Shown here one piece after another: positions 6,969 through 16,266 of a stretch of DNA of 64,000 nt (positions are counted from its first letter, which is position 1; each line of letters begins with the position of its first letter). A program made the position numbers and the translations under genes. Under the pieces are notes generated by a model. It saw only the letters and a program-made list of their open reading frames with translations. It had not been told where the DNA came from and made no database searches. Source of the stretch: JASGDC01 sp047605865 (lineage in GTDB: Bacteria > Actinomycetota > Actinomycetes > Actinomycetales > Micrococcaceae); the NCBI GenBank assembly GCA_047605865.1, contig JASGFC010000004.1, positions 6,503-70,502 on the forward strand, read 5' to 3'.

Positions 6969-7547
6969 ATCTCTACGCAACAAGCTAAAGTTTTAGGTAT
7001 AGATCCAGGTCTCACACGATGTGGACTTGGGGTAGTTACTGTTGACCGCTTTAAAAAAGCTCAACTTGTTGAAGTAGGGGTAGAGGGTTCTACACCAGAT
7101 TTCGCTTTAGAAGATCGGCTTTTTATCATCCACAATGCGATTGTGAAGTGGTGTGACAAACATCAGCCTGATGCCATGGCTATTGAGCGTGTTTTTTATA
7201 ACCAAAACGTTTCAACAGCAATGGCAACAGCACAAGTTGTTGGTCTAGCGATGGTTGAGGCTAAGAAAAGGGATATTCCTGTTGAGCTCTTTACTCCTTC
7301 GCAAGTAAAGTCTTCAATTACTGGACATGGGAAAGCTAACAAAGATGCTGTTACCAAGATGGTTATGAAATTCTTAAAACTTAAAGAGGTACCGCGCCCT
7401 GCAGATGCTGCAGATTCACTTGCCATTGCGTTAACTTATGCTTGGCGCAGAAGCCCGCAGCAACGGCATGCAACAGCTAATACCATGACTATTGCTCAAC
7501 AAAAGTGGATTGATGCAGAGATGAAGTTGAAAGCGCGGGGAAAATAA
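6969..7547 (+). CDS. ruvC: Holliday junction endonuclease RuvC, with a non-standard start codon
   Basis: Resolves Holliday junctions by paired nicks, working with RuvAB. All four catalytic acids are visible: GIDPGLTRCGLG near the start, AIERVFYNQN in the middle, and the two Asp of PADAADSLA near the end. The frame is open from 6891, but contains no ATG, GTG or TTG before the GTG at 7143, which would remove the first catalytic Asp and about 58 residues. Candidate starts are ATC at 6969 (nine bases after AGAGGA at 6954-6959), ATA at 6960 overlapping the yebC stop, or ATT at 6945. I placed the start at ATC 6969 on spacing, giving 192 residues. First of a ruvC-ruvA-ruvB operon. Confidence 0.85.
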   Translation: MSTQQAKVLGIDPGLTRCGLGVVTVDRFKKAQLVEVGVEGSTPDFALEDRLFIIHNAIVKWCDKHQPDAMAIERVFYNQNVSTAMATAQVVGLAMVEAKKRDIPVELFTPSQVKSSITGHGKANKDAVTKMVMKFLKLKEVPRPADAADSLAIALTYAWRRSPQQRHATANTMTIAQQKWIDAEMKLKARGK

Positions 7548-7549
7548 TC

Positions 7550-8158
7550 ATGATTAGTACTATTACTGGTAAAGCATTACATTTAGATTTAGACTCTGCT
7601 GTTATTGAGGTCAGTGGTATTGGATTTAAAGTATTCATGACTCCAGATACCTTAAGTACTGTGAAACTTCATCAACAAGCTAGTCTTCAGACCTACCTTG
7701 CAGTTAAAGAAGATTCACTAACGCTCTTTGGTTTCAAAACTCCTTATGAACGAGAAGTTTTTGAAACTTTGTTAGCAGTTAATGGCATTGGTGCAAAAAC
7801 TGCTCTTTCTATCCTTTCTGTTTATTCTCCTGAAGATATAGCTTTACATGCAAATGCAGGAGACGATAAAGCATTTTCTAAAGTTCCAGGTATTGGACCT
7901 AAAGGAGCTCGCCGTATTGTATTAGAACTTGCAGACAAATTAGTACCAGCAGAAGATAGCTCACAGAAAAAGAATAAAAATAAAACATCAGATCATTATG
8001 ATCAGGCAGTGCTAGGTCTGGTAGGTCTTGGCTGGAGTGAAAAAGAATCTAAAAAATCTCTCGATGCACTTATTGATAGTGATGCTAAGTATAAAGATGC
8101 AACAGTAGCTCAACTTTTGAAAGATACACTAGCAGCAATTGGTAAGGCTTCTCGATGA
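7550..8158 (+). CDS. ruvA: Holliday junction branch migration protein RuvA
   Basis: 202 residues. Domain I is an OB fold (MISTITGKALHLDLDSAVIEVSGIGFKV; LQTYLAVKEDSLTLFGF). Domain II has two helix-hairpin-helix motifs: LLAVNGIGAKTALSIL (about 75-90) and FSKVPGIGPKGARRIVLEL (about 109-127), which grip the junction DNA. Domain III (about 147-200, YDQAVLGLVGLGWSEKESKKSL) is the RuvB-contact domain. A lysine-rich linker (SSQKKNKNKTSD) separates II and III. It starts three bases after the ruvC stop and overlaps ruvB by four bases, so the three proteins are made together. Confidence 0.96.
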   Translation: MISTITGKALHLDLDSAVIEVSGIGFKVFMTPDTLSTVKLHQQASLQTYLAVKEDSLTLFGFKTPYEREVFETLLAVNGIGAKTALSILSVYSPEDIALHANAGDDKAFSKVPGIGPKGARRIVLELADKLVPAEDSSQKKNKNKTSDHYDQAVLGLVGLGWSEKESKKSLDALIDSDAKYKDATVAQLLKDTLAAIGKASR

Positions 8159-9216
8159 GTAACGAGTTTGAAAATTTTGATGAAGAGCGCATTGTTTCTT
8201 CACTACAAAGTGATACAGACGGTGAACTTGAGAAGGCACTACGTCCGAAAAGTCTTGAAGAATTCATTGGCCAGGAGCGCATTAGAGAACAATTAGAGTT
8301 AGTGCTTAAAGCAGCAAAAATCAGGAATGCAAGTGCAGACCATGTTTTACTCAGTGGTCCTCCAGGTTTGGGCAAAACTACTTTAGCTATGATTGTGGCT
8401 CATGAAATGGTTGTTCCATTGCGTATTACTTCTGGTCCAGCGCTACAAAATGCTGGTGATTTAGCAGCTATTTTGTCTTCATTGACTGAAGGTGAAGTTC
8501 TTTTCATTGATGAAATTCACCGTATGTCAAGAGCAGCAGAAGAGATGCTTTACATGGCAATGGAAGATTTCAGAGTAGATGTTGTTGTTGGTAAAGGTCC
8601 TGGAGCCACCGCAATTCCATTGGAATTACCACCTTTTACTCTTGTGGGTGCAACAACGCGTAAAGGCTTGTTGCAAGGACCGCTTCGTGATCGTTTTGGA
8701 TTATCTTTGCAGATGGATTTTTATAATGAAGAAGAAATTGAAAAGGTAGCTGCTCGCTCTTCAACATTATTAAACCTTGACGCTAAGCCACAAGCTCTAA
8801 AAATTATTGCTTCACGTTCACGTGGTACACCACGTATTGCTAATAGATTATTACGCCGAGTCAGTGATTGGGCTTTAGTAAAAAACGATGGACTCATTGA
8901 TACTCAAGCCGCAGAGATTGCTTTAGATATGTATGAAGTGGACCATCGTGGCCTAGATAGGTTAGATAGAGCTGTACTCGAATCGCTCATCACGAAATTT
9001 AATGGTGGTCCTGTAGGTCTATCAACCCTTGCTGTTTCTGTGGGTGAAGAAGTAGAAACAGTGGAAACAGTTGCTGAACCTTTCTTGATGAGAGAAGGTT
9101 TCATGGGCAGAACTCCGCGTGGAAGAGTTGCATTGCCAGCAGCATATGAACATCTTGGTCTTACACACTATTCACGTCAAGAAGATTTATTTTCTGGATT
9201 GGATTCTATTGACTGA
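8155..9216 (+). CDS. ruvB: Holliday junction branch migration ATPase RuvB
   Basis: 353 residues, full length. AAA+ motor: LRPKSLEEFIGQE entry motif, Walker A GPPGLGKTT (about 68-76), Walker B LFIDEIHRM (about 115-123), sensor 1 LVGATTRKG, arginine-finger region GPLRDRFG, then the C-terminal winged helix (about 280-345). It forms hexameric rings on both sides of RuvA and pumps DNA through the junction. ATGA overlap with ruvA. The next gene, secD, starts 78 bases on; yajC, which sits between ruvB and secD in many actinobacteria, is not there. Confidence 0.96.
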   Translation: MSNEFENFDEERIVSSLQSDTDGELEKALRPKSLEEFIGQERIREQLELVLKAAKIRNASADHVLLSGPPGLGKTTLAMIVAHEMVVPLRITSGPALQNAGDLAAILSSLTEGEVLFIDEIHRMSRAAEEMLYMAMEDFRVDVVVGKGPGATAIPLELPPFTLVGATTRKGLLQGPLRDRFGLSLQMDFYNEEEIEKVAARSSTLLNLDAKPQALKIIASRSRGTPRIANRLLRRVSDWALVKNDGLIDTQAAEIALDMYEVDHRGLDRLDRAVLESLITKFNGGPVGLSTLAVSVGEEVETVETVAEPFLMREGFMGRTPRGRVALPAAYEHLGLTHYSRQEDLFSGLDSID

Positions 9217-9294
9217 GCAAAAATTTGTAAGAGCTGAACAAGGCTCAAGTGTTAGAATGAGCAAGAATGTCTTTAAGTAAAGGATTATGATTTA

Positions 9295-10986
9295 ATGTCT
9301 CAGACGCGTCGTTCGCTACGAAACACAAGGAAGGTTTCTACTACCTCCAAGAGGGGTTATGGCTCGCTAGCTTCTTTAGCTCTCATCTTTGTGCTACTTA
9401 TTGGTGGTCTTGCGCTAGCAGTTATGAAAGCTGGTGCGAGTTGGACACCCAAATTAGCTCTAGATTTAGAGGGTGGAACTCAAATGATTTTAGCCCCTAA
9501 AGTTAGTGGTGGTGGAGAAATTAACCAGCAACAGCTTAACCAAGCAGTTGAAATTATTCGTCAACGTGTGGATGCTTCTGGAGTTTCTGAGGCAGAAATT
9601 ACCACTCAAGGTGGTAAAAATATCTTAGTCTCTCTTCCTGGTATCCCTGATGAAAAGACACGTGAACTTATTCAAGCCTCAGCTCAAATGACTTTCCGTC
9701 CAGTACTTGAAGAAGCTGTTTCTCAAGCAGGTCAAGCAACGCCAGATGTACCGGTAGGTACTGGTAAAGGCACTGATGGTAGTGACTTAAATTGGATTAC
9801 TCAAGCTGATAAAAATAAATATATGGCTTTAGATTGTACTAAGCCACAGCCAAAACCAACCCAAGCCTCAGATCCAAACAAGGCACTAGTTACTTGTAAT
9901 ACTGGTCAAGATACTCATATAAAGTACATTCTTGGTCCAGTTGAAGTCAATGGTTCAGATCTCAAAGACGCAAGTGCTGGTTTAGCTAGCTCATCTAGTG
10001 GCGCTAGCACTGGACAATGGGCTGTTAATCTGCAATTCAATGACCAAGGTACCAAGAAATTTGCTGATGTTACTAAACGCCTCAACAGCAAACAAGGAGT
10101 TCAAAATCAATTTGCCATTACCTTAGATGACCAAGTTGTTTCTGCACCTGGGACTAATGCTGCAATCTTGAATGGACAAGCACAAATTACTGGTAGCTTC
10201 AATGAACAAACTGCTCAGGCTTTAGCTCAACAACTTAAATATGGTGCATTGCCTATTAGCTTTGATATTCAAAGTGATGAGCAAGTTTCTGCTACTCTAG
10301 GTGGGCAGCAACTTAAAGCTGGACTTATTGCCGGACTGATTGGTCTGGGCTTAGTAGTGCTATATTCATTCTTCCAATATCGGGCACTTGCTTTTATTAC
10401 CATTCTTTCTTTAGCAGTTGCTTCTTTATTAACTTATCTATTTGTTACACTTTTCAGTTGGAGTGAAGGTTATAGATTATCTCTTGCCAGTGTTGCTGGC
10501 TTGATTGTTTCCATCGGTATTACCGCGGACTCTTTCATTGTCTTCTTTGAACGTGTACGTGATGAACTTAGAGATGGAAGAAGTCTAGTTACAGCAGTAC
10601 AAGAAGGCTGGCGTAGAGCAATCAGAACAATTATTGCTTCAGATACAGTGAACTTCCTTGCAGCTATTATTCTCTTCTTCCTAGCGGTTGGAAACGTGCG
10701 TGGTTTCGCCTTTACCCTAGGTTTAACTACGGTTGTTGATTTAATTGTAGTAACTTTGTTTACCTATCCTATGATGCAAATCATCTCTCGTACCCGTTTC
10801 TTTGCAGAAGGTCACCCAATGTCTGGACTAGACCCAAATCAGCTTGCTGTTGAAGGTAAAACATATCAAGGTCGTGCAGGTTATGTGAGTAAGAGCGAGC
10901 AACGTTTAACAGAACAATCTATGACAATTGCCGAGCGTAAAGCGTTACAAGCACAACAAGAGAATATTGAGGGTGAGGAAAACTAA
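9295..10986 (+). CDS. secD: Protein translocase subunit SecD
   Basis: 563 residues. One N-terminal helix (about 23-45), a large periplasm-side/extracytoplasmic P1 domain with LALDLEGGTQMIL (about 55-67), VEIIRQRVDASGVSEAEI and the second half of P1, then five C-terminal helices with the SecD/SecF signature GLIVSIGITADSFIVFFERVRDELRDG (about 402-428). With SecF it uses the proton gradient to pull secreted proteins out of SecYEG. P1 carries a Ser/Gly-rich insertion (about 225-242). A TAGAAT at 9253-9258 may be the -10. RBS before ATG is AAAGGA. secF starts two bases after its stop, so the pair is cotranscribed. Confidence 0.95.
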   Translation: MSQTRRSLRNTRKVSTTSKRGYGSLASLALIFVLLIGGLALAVMKAGASWTPKLALDLEGGTQMILAPKVSGGGEINQQQLNQAVEIIRQRVDASGVSEAEITTQGGKNILVSLPGIPDEKTRELIQASAQMTFRPVLEEAVSQAGQATPDVPVGTGKGTDGSDLNWITQADKNKYMALDCTKPQPKPTQASDPNKALVTCNTGQDTHIKYILGPVEVNGSDLKDASAGLASSSSGASTGQWAVNLQFNDQGTKKFADVTKRLNSKQGVQNQFAITLDDQVVSAPGTNAAILNGQAQITGSFNEQTAQALAQQLKYGALPISFDIQSDEQVSATLGGQQLKAGLIAGLIGLGLVVLYSFFQYRALAFITILSLAVASLLTYLFVTLFSWSEGYRLSLASVAGLIVSIGITADSFIVFFERVRDELRDGRSLVTAVQEGWRRAIRTIIASDTVNFLAAIILFFLAVGNVRGFAFTLGLTTVVDLIVVTLFTYPMMQIISRTRFFAEGHPMSGLDPNQLAVEGKTYQGRAGYVSKSEQRLTEQSMTIAERKALQAQQENIEGEEN

Positions 10987-10987
10987 T

Positions 10988-11974
10988 ATGGCGAATTTTG
11001 CACAATTTGGTAATGACCTTCACTCTGGTCGTAAATCTTTTGACATCATCGGAAAACGCAAACTCTGGTATCTCATTGCTCTAATTTGTATTGTTTTATC
11101 AATCTTGGTACCCGTTGTTAAAGGTGGCTTTAATTTAGGTATTGAATTCCGTGGTGGTTCTGAATTCCGTGTTTCACAGCTTCAAGATCCAAAAGATAAG
11201 ATTTCTGATGCCGAACAGACTACAAATCAAGTTGCTCCCAATAGTAATCCAAAAGTTACAACTGTTGGTAATGATGCGTTAGTGGTGCAAACAGATCAGC
11301 TACAAGATGCTCAATCTCAACAATTGAGGCAAGCACTGAGCCAAAAGCTGAATGTTCCAAATGATAAAGTAACATCATCTTTTATTGGACCTACATGGGG
11401 TCAAGATGTTACAAAATCTGCGTTGCGAGCACTCGTCATTTTCCTCCTTGCTGTTTCTCTTGTTATGGCACTTTACTTCCGTACATGGAAGATGTCACTA
11501 GCTGCAATCCTTGCTTTGCTTCATGACCTAATCCTTACAGCTGGAATTTATGCTATTACTGGTTTTGAAGTAACCCCTGCAACAGTTATTGGTTTCTTAA
11601 CGATTCTTGGGTACTCAATGTATGACACTGTGGTGGTCTTTGACAAGATTCGTGAAAATACCAGGAATCTTGATAGCGATATGACACGAACTTTCAAGGA
11701 TCAGGTTAACCTTGCTGTGAATCAAACTTTGGTACGTTCTATCAACACCTCTGTCGTTGCAGTATTACCAGTTGCTTCTATTTTGTTTATTGGTGCTTTT
11801 TGGCTTGGTGCAGGCACGTTGAAAGATATTTCTTTAGCTTTGTTCATTGGAATTTTGGTGGGAACTTATTCCACTATTTTCATTGCTTCACCTATTTATG
11901 AAAACCTTCGTGAAAACGAGCCAAAGATTAAAGCTCATGATGCTCAAGTTGAGCATGCAGCAATTCAGGAGTAA
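10988..11974 (+). CDS. secF: Protein translocase subunit SecF
   Basis: 328 residues from the ATG at 10988, which has a GGTGAGG ribosome binding site and follows the secD stop by one base; an upstream in-frame start at 10928 would add 20 residues inside secD and is less likely. FDIIGKRKLWYLIALI (helix 1), GIEFRGGSEF (about 51-60, start of the P1 domain), and IGFLTILGYSMYDTVVVFDKIRENTR (about 204-229) are SecF signatures. Six membrane helices expected. Partner of SecD in the auxiliary translocation complex. Confidence 0.95.
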   Translation: MANFAQFGNDLHSGRKSFDIIGKRKLWYLIALICIVLSILVPVVKGGFNLGIEFRGGSEFRVSQLQDPKDKISDAEQTTNQVAPNSNPKVTTVGNDALVVQTDQLQDAQSQQLRQALSQKLNVPNDKVTSSFIGPTWGQDVTKSALRALVIFLLAVSLVMALYFRTWKMSLAAILALLHDLILTAGIYAITGFEVTPATVIGFLTILGYSMYDTVVVFDKIRENTRNLDSDMTRTFKDQVNLAVNQTLVRSINTSVVAVLPVASILFIGAFWLGAGTLKDISLALFIGILVGTYSTIFIASPIYENLRENEPKIKAHDAQVEHAAIQE

Positions 11975-12010
11975 CTTATTAAGTAAGGCAAAGCACGAAA
12001 GGGGAGTATC

Positions 12011-14284
12011 GTGAGCGATGAAAATCCTATGACCCGCCCTATTAATATGGGAAAAAGGCGTGCTTGGGCCAAAGTACAACTTGCAAAACTTGCCGGTAAG
12101 CAAATTGTAGATCCACCAGAATTTTTAAAGCCGCTCTTAGAAGTAGTTGAGCGCGAAAATCCACAGGCAGATACTTCTGAAATTTTACGTGCCTATAAAG
12201 TTGCTGAAGAAAAGCATGAAGGGCAATTTCGTAAGTCTGGAGAACCATTTGTAACCCACCCAGTTGCTGTTGCCAAAATTTTGGCTGAATTAGGTGCCTC
12301 AGGGGAGATTCTTCAGGCTGCTTTATTGCACGATACTGTTGAAGATACTGATTACACTTTGGAGGAACTCACAGAGGAGTTCGGGCCATCTGTTGCTCAT
12401 ATGGTTAATGGTGTCACTAAATTAGACAAAGTTGTTTATGGTGAAGCTGCACAGGCAGAAACAGTACGAAAAATGCTTGTGGCTATGGCCAAGGATATCC
12501 GAGTTCTTCTCATTAAACTTGCTGATCGTACTCATAATGCTAGAACATGGGATGCTATGCCTGCTGATAGAAGAGCAGTTAAGGCAGAAGAAACCATCGA
12601 GATTTTTGCTCCCTTAGCGCATCGACTTGGTATTAGTTCTATTAAATGGGAACTTGAAGAACGCTCTTTCCAAGCACTATATCCAAAGGTATATGAGGAA
12701 ATTGTTCGTATGGTTCAAGAAAGAGCCCCCGAACGGGAAAAATTACTCAAAAAAGTAAAAAAAATCATTGAAGAAGATTTAAAGACAGCACACGTTAAAG
12801 CCCAGATTAGTGCTAGAAATAAACACTACTATTCTATTTACCAGAAAATGATTGGTCGCGGTAAAGAATTTGATGAAATATATGACCTTATGGGTGTAAG
12901 AATCCTAGTGGATACGGTTAGCGATTGTTATGCAACACTTGGTGCTATTCACGCTCAATGGAACCCTATTCATGGGCGTTTCAAAGACTATATTGCAATG
13001 CCGAAGTTTAATATGTATCAATCATTGCATACTACTGTTGTTGGTCCTGAAGGTAAACCTGTTGAAATCCAGATTAGAACATTCGATATGCATGAGCGAG
13101 CTGAGTTTGGTTTAGCAGCACATTGGAAGTACAAAGCTAAAAACCGTGGCGAAGATCTTGTTGATAACAAGCCCATTGACAATAAATGGTTACAATCACT
13201 TATTGACTGGCAGAATGAAACCGATGATTCTGCTGAGTTTATAGATTCACTTAAACACGAAATTGGTGGCACTGAGGTTTACGTGTACACGCCTGCTGGA
13301 GAAGTTAAAGCATTACCTGCAGATTCTACTCCTGTTGACTTTGCTTATGCTGTACATACTGATGTAGGTAGTAGAACTATAGGCGCACGTATTAATGGAA
13401 AAATGGTTCCACTTTCTACAGTTTTAAACAACGGCGATACTGTACAAATTATCACTTCAAAAGATAATAACGCTGGTCCGAGCCGAGATTGGCTTGATTT
13501 TGTAAAAAGCGCTCGTGCTAGAAACAAAATTAAGCAATGGTTTAGCAAAGAACGAAGAGATGAATATATAGAGCAAGGCAAGAGCGAACTTGTTAAATAT
13601 ATGCGTAAGCAGAATATGCCGTATCATCGTTTGATTACTCCTGAAGCCTTGAGTGTGCTTGTAGATGAATCTCGGTATTCTACCCTTGATAACATTTATG
13701 CTGCCTTAGGATCAGGAGACCTTCAAGCTAAAACGATTGCTCGCAAACTTCTTAATATTCATGGTGGTGAAGAAGCTGCTGAAGAAGAAGTCATTGAAGA
13801 GGTAACACCTTTTACTAAACGTAAACAGCAATCTTCTGAAACTGGTGTTTATGTTAATGGTGTTACTGGTGTAGATATTAAATTGGCGCCGTGCTGTCAC
13901 CCTGTTCCAGGAGATGAAATCTTTGGTTTTGTTACTCAAGGAAATGGTATTACGGTGCACCGTAAAGCCTGTACGAATAGTAAAGAACTCATGAAGCAAA
14001 AAGACAGGTTAATTGACGTTTCGTGGAGTAACAATGATAAGGGTACGTATACTATCGAGTTACAAGTTGAAGCTTTAGATAAAGCTGGTCTTCTGAGCGA
14101 AGTGGTCAGTACCCTTGCAGAGAATAAAGTAAGTATTACTTCTGCTGATGTGAAGACTTCAGATGATAGGTTTGCACTTCTAAATTTTGTTTTTGAGATG
14201 GCAGACCCGCACCATTTAGAATCTGTGATGAAGGCTGTGCGTCAAGTTGACGGCGTGTTTGATGTATACCGAAAAAACGGCTAG
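12011..14284 (+). CDS. rel: Bifunctional (p)ppGpp synthetase/hydrolase, Rel
   Basis: 757 residues. Order: HD hydrolase domain with ALLHDTVEDT (about 103-112); synthetase domain with EIYDLMGVRILV and the RFKD motif (about 323-326), the RXKD form that marks bifunctional Rel rather than the EXDD of RelA; TGS domain starting VYVYTPAGEVKALP (about 421); a Cys-containing linker (LAPCCHPVPGDEIFGF, about 628-643); C-terminal ACT domain (about 678-757). Both active centres look intact, so it should make and destroy the stringent alarmone. GTG start with GGGGAG upstream. Its last 149 bases are overlapped antisense by the next gene. Follows secF by 36 bases. Confidence 0.95.
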   Translation: MSDENPMTRPINMGKRRAWAKVQLAKLAGKQIVDPPEFLKPLLEVVERENPQADTSEILRAYKVAEEKHEGQFRKSGEPFVTHPVAVAKILAELGASGEILQAALLHDTVEDTDYTLEELTEEFGPSVAHMVNGVTKLDKVVYGEAAQAETVRKMLVAMAKDIRVLLIKLADRTHNARTWDAMPADRRAVKAEETIEIFAPLAHRLGISSIKWELEERSFQALYPKVYEEIVRMVQERAPEREKLLKKVKKIIEEDLKTAHVKAQISARNKHYYSIYQKMIGRGKEFDEIYDLMGVRILVDTVSDCYATLGAIHAQWNPIHGRFKDYIAMPKFNMYQSLHTTVVGPEGKPVEIQIRTFDMHERAEFGLAAHWKYKAKNRGEDLVDNKPIDNKWLQSLIDWQNETDDSAEFIDSLKHEIGGTEVYVYTPAGEVKALPADSTPVDFAYAVHTDVGSRTIGARINGKMVPLSTVLNNGDTVQIITSKDNNAGPSRDWLDFVKSARARNKIKQWFSKERRDEYIEQGKSELVKYMRKQNMPYHRLITPEALSVLVDESRYSTLDNIYAALGSGDLQAKTIARKLLNIHGGEEAAEEEVIEEVTPFTKRKQQSSETGVYVNGVTGVDIKLAPCCHPVPGDEIFGFVTQGNGITVHRKACTNSKELMKQKDRLIDVSWSNNDKGTYTIELQVEALDKAGLLSEVVSTLAENKVSITSADVKTSDDRFALLNFVFEMADPHHLESVMKAVRQVDGVFDVYRKNG

Positions 14285-14879
14285 TTATCGCCGGGGTTTG
14301 TGGCATGGGGTAGTGCTCTTTGGCTCTTCTGACACGTTCAAGGGCTCTGGGAGCAAGTTTGCGTTTATTCTCACGTAGTCGCTGTTCTACATCATTGTAA
14401 TTGGTAATAGTTTTCAAAAGATAAAGGTATTTTGCTGCTTCGCCACTATTATGACATTCCAAAGATAAATCAAAAGCAGTGCGTTCAGGGGTTGTGACTC
14501 TTTGCCGAGAAAGGTAAAGAATATCTTGTGGTTCTAAACTCATTTCGTGGATACGAGTGCAAGCAAATTTAAATTTCTTACTGGTACGTTGTCCAGGGTC
14601 ACAGGTGATATCGATAAAATCTGGTGCTTTAATCAATCCGTAAATCCATAAGGCTGTGAGCCAAGAGAATGTTATTTTATGGTGAAGCGTAGCTGGAATA
14701 ACTGAGGCAACAGCTTGGACTCGCACTTCTGGAGAGTCACGATAGCCTGTAGAAACGTAAACATTACCGATGTAGTGTTTCAGGATGCCATCAATGCATA
14801 ATGCTTGGAGTTCATGAGGGGTAAAATCACGACCCGAAATGAAAATATCTTCAGGTACTACTACTTGTTGCAATTCCAT
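14136..14879 (-). CDS. AbiEi-like antitoxin-fold protein, unpaired, overlapping the end of rel
   Basis: 247 residues, function not known. The start (FTPHELQALCIDGILKHYIGNVYVS, about 19-43) resembles the winged-helix N-terminus of AbiEi antitoxins of type IV toxin-antitoxin systems, and TTPERTAFDLSLE (about 128-140) matches the TPxRTAxDL motif of their C-terminal domain. No AbiEii toxin gene lies beside it, so it may be one of the many stand-alone actinobacterial relatives whose role is unclear. The last 50 residues are encoded antisense to rel, are rich in Gln/Ser/Leu and look unstructured; the original stop may have been lost and the frame extended. No clear ribosome binding site at the ATG. 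Confidence 0.6.
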   Translation of the reverse strand: MELQQVVVPEDIFISGRDFTPHELQALCIDGILKHYIGNVYVSTGYRDSPEVRVQAVASVIPATLHHKITFSWLTALWIYGLIKAPDFIDITCDPGQRTSKKFKFACTRIHEMSLEPQDILYLSRQRVTTPERTAFDLSLECHNSGEAAKYLYLLKTITNYNDVEQRLRENKRKLAPRALERVRRAKEHYPMPQTPAITSRFFGIHQTRRQLDAQPSSQILNGAGLPSQKQNLEVQTYHLKSSHQQK

Positions 14880-14999
14880 GTGTTAAGTATTCAAGAAAAG
14901 CTAGCAAAGCAAAAGCAATTGTGTTGTTTTAACTAAAAAATATTGCTGAAACTGTAGCTTAAGCTGAATTATTGGCTGGAATTTGTTGTTATTCCACAA

Positions 15000-16232
15000 C
15001 TACTTGCTTAACATATCGAGCCAGCTTTTCTTGGTAGCCAGCTCTTCTTCTAATTGATTTTTTTCATCTCCACTTGCACTGGCAATTTGCTCTTCTAGCT
15101 TTTCAATAGCTTCATTAAGCTGGGTAATCATGGCAGAACTGCGAGCTGCCTTTTCAGGGTCGTTATCTCGCCAGTTTTTCTCTTCTGCATCTTTATGTGC
15201 TTTTTCAACGGCACGCATCCTATTTTCAATGTCTCGTTGTTGAGTACGTGGCACCATTCCTGCAGCTTCAAAACGTTCAGTGATTTCTTTAAGTTTTTTC
15301 CTTGAGCTTTCAACATCTTTGATAGGTAAGAGAGCCTCTGCTTCGTTGAGAGCAGCAAGTTTTGGCTCTACATTTTGGGCTAACTCTTGATCTTTTTCTT
15401 CCATGGCTTTTTGTTTGTTATCGAAAAAGACCTGTTGTGCATCACGAAATTGAGTCCAGAGTTTCTCATCTTCTTTACGTGCAACTCGTGGTGATGATTT
15501 CCACTGATCCATGAGCTTTTTATACTCTTTGGTAGTTTCTACCCAATCCGTTGAGTCTTGAATGCTTGTAGCTTTTTCAATGAGAGCTCTTTTAGCTTTT
15601 TTAGCCTCATTGTTTTTCTTACTTTGCTGTGTATAGAATTCACGACGGTTTTTATCAAAGATATTTCGTGATTTTTTAACCCGTTGCCATAGTTCATCTT
15701 CTTGAGCTTTTGGAATACGTGGACCAGTTTTTTGTGCTATTTTCCAGTTATCGAAAGCTGTATTAATTTTCTCGGTACTTTGTTTCCATTGAGTTTTAGC
15801 AGGGTCTTGACCTGCAATTTCTTCAAAAGATTTTACAATGGCTTCACGATTTTCAATAGCTTGTTGCAGGTTTATTTTGCGTTGCTCTTCTTCTTGAACC
15901 TTAAGTGCTGATATTTTTTCTTCAACATTACTTAAGCGTTGTTTAAGAGCTTCAGTGTTACCGAATGCTTTAGACTCATCAATGTGTTTCTTCAGTTTGT
16001 CTACTGAAGCTGCAATATCTTTTGCAGAAGCACCATGTTGTTCTACACGCTGCTCGTTCAGTTTGACTGATGCTTCCAGTGCATCGTATTTTTTAGTGAA
16101 ATAGGCAAGGGCATCTTCAGGCTTTGAATTGGGTACTTGTCCAAGAAGTGTAGCGTTTTCGTCATGGCCTAAATAAACTCTTCCTTCAGAATCGACATAG
16201 CCGAGGTCGTTTGTTAAAGTTGGCTCAGTCAT
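15000..16232 (-). CDS. DUF349 repeat protein
   Basis: 410 residues, almost entirely charged alpha helix. After a short N-terminal part (DLGYVDSEGRVYL), a coiled coil covers about 45-125, then three DUF349-like three-helix units follow: about 140-205 (WKQSTEKINTAFDNWK), 210-280 (WVETTKEYKKLMDQWKSSPRV) and 285-350. A final coiled coil (about 365-405) ends the chain. Cytoplasmic; no catalytic motif. DUF349 proteins are common in actinobacteria beside rel, the cyclophilin gene and hisS, as here; their function is not established. It is 34 bases downstream of the cyclophilin gene on the same strand and may be cotranscribed with it. Confidence 0.85.
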   Translation of the reverse strand: MTEPTLTNDLGYVDSEGRVYLGHDENATLLGQVPNSKPEDALAYFTKKYDALEASVKLNEQRVEQHGASAKDIAASVDKLKKHIDESKAFGNTEALKQRLSNVEEKISALKVQEEEQRKINLQQAIENREAIVKSFEEIAGQDPAKTQWKQSTEKINTAFDNWKIAQKTGPRIPKAQEDELWQRVKKSRNIFDKNRREFYTQQSKKNNEAKKAKRALIEKATSIQDSTDWVETTKEYKKLMDQWKSSPRVARKEDEKLWTQFRDAQQVFFDNKQKAMEEKDQELAQNVEPKLAALNEAEALLPIKDVESSRKKLKEITERFEAAGMVPRTQQRDIENRMRAVEKAHKDAEEKNWRDNDPEKAARSSAMITQLNEAIEKLEEQIASASGDEKNQLEEELATKKSWLDMLSK

Positions 16233-16266
16233 GATGAAATACCCCTTAGTAAATTCTCTTGTATGT

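Noticed and set aside
12930..13115. Short plus-strand frames inside rel and other genes
   Set aside because: Out-of-frame reading of strong coding sequence, no start signals.
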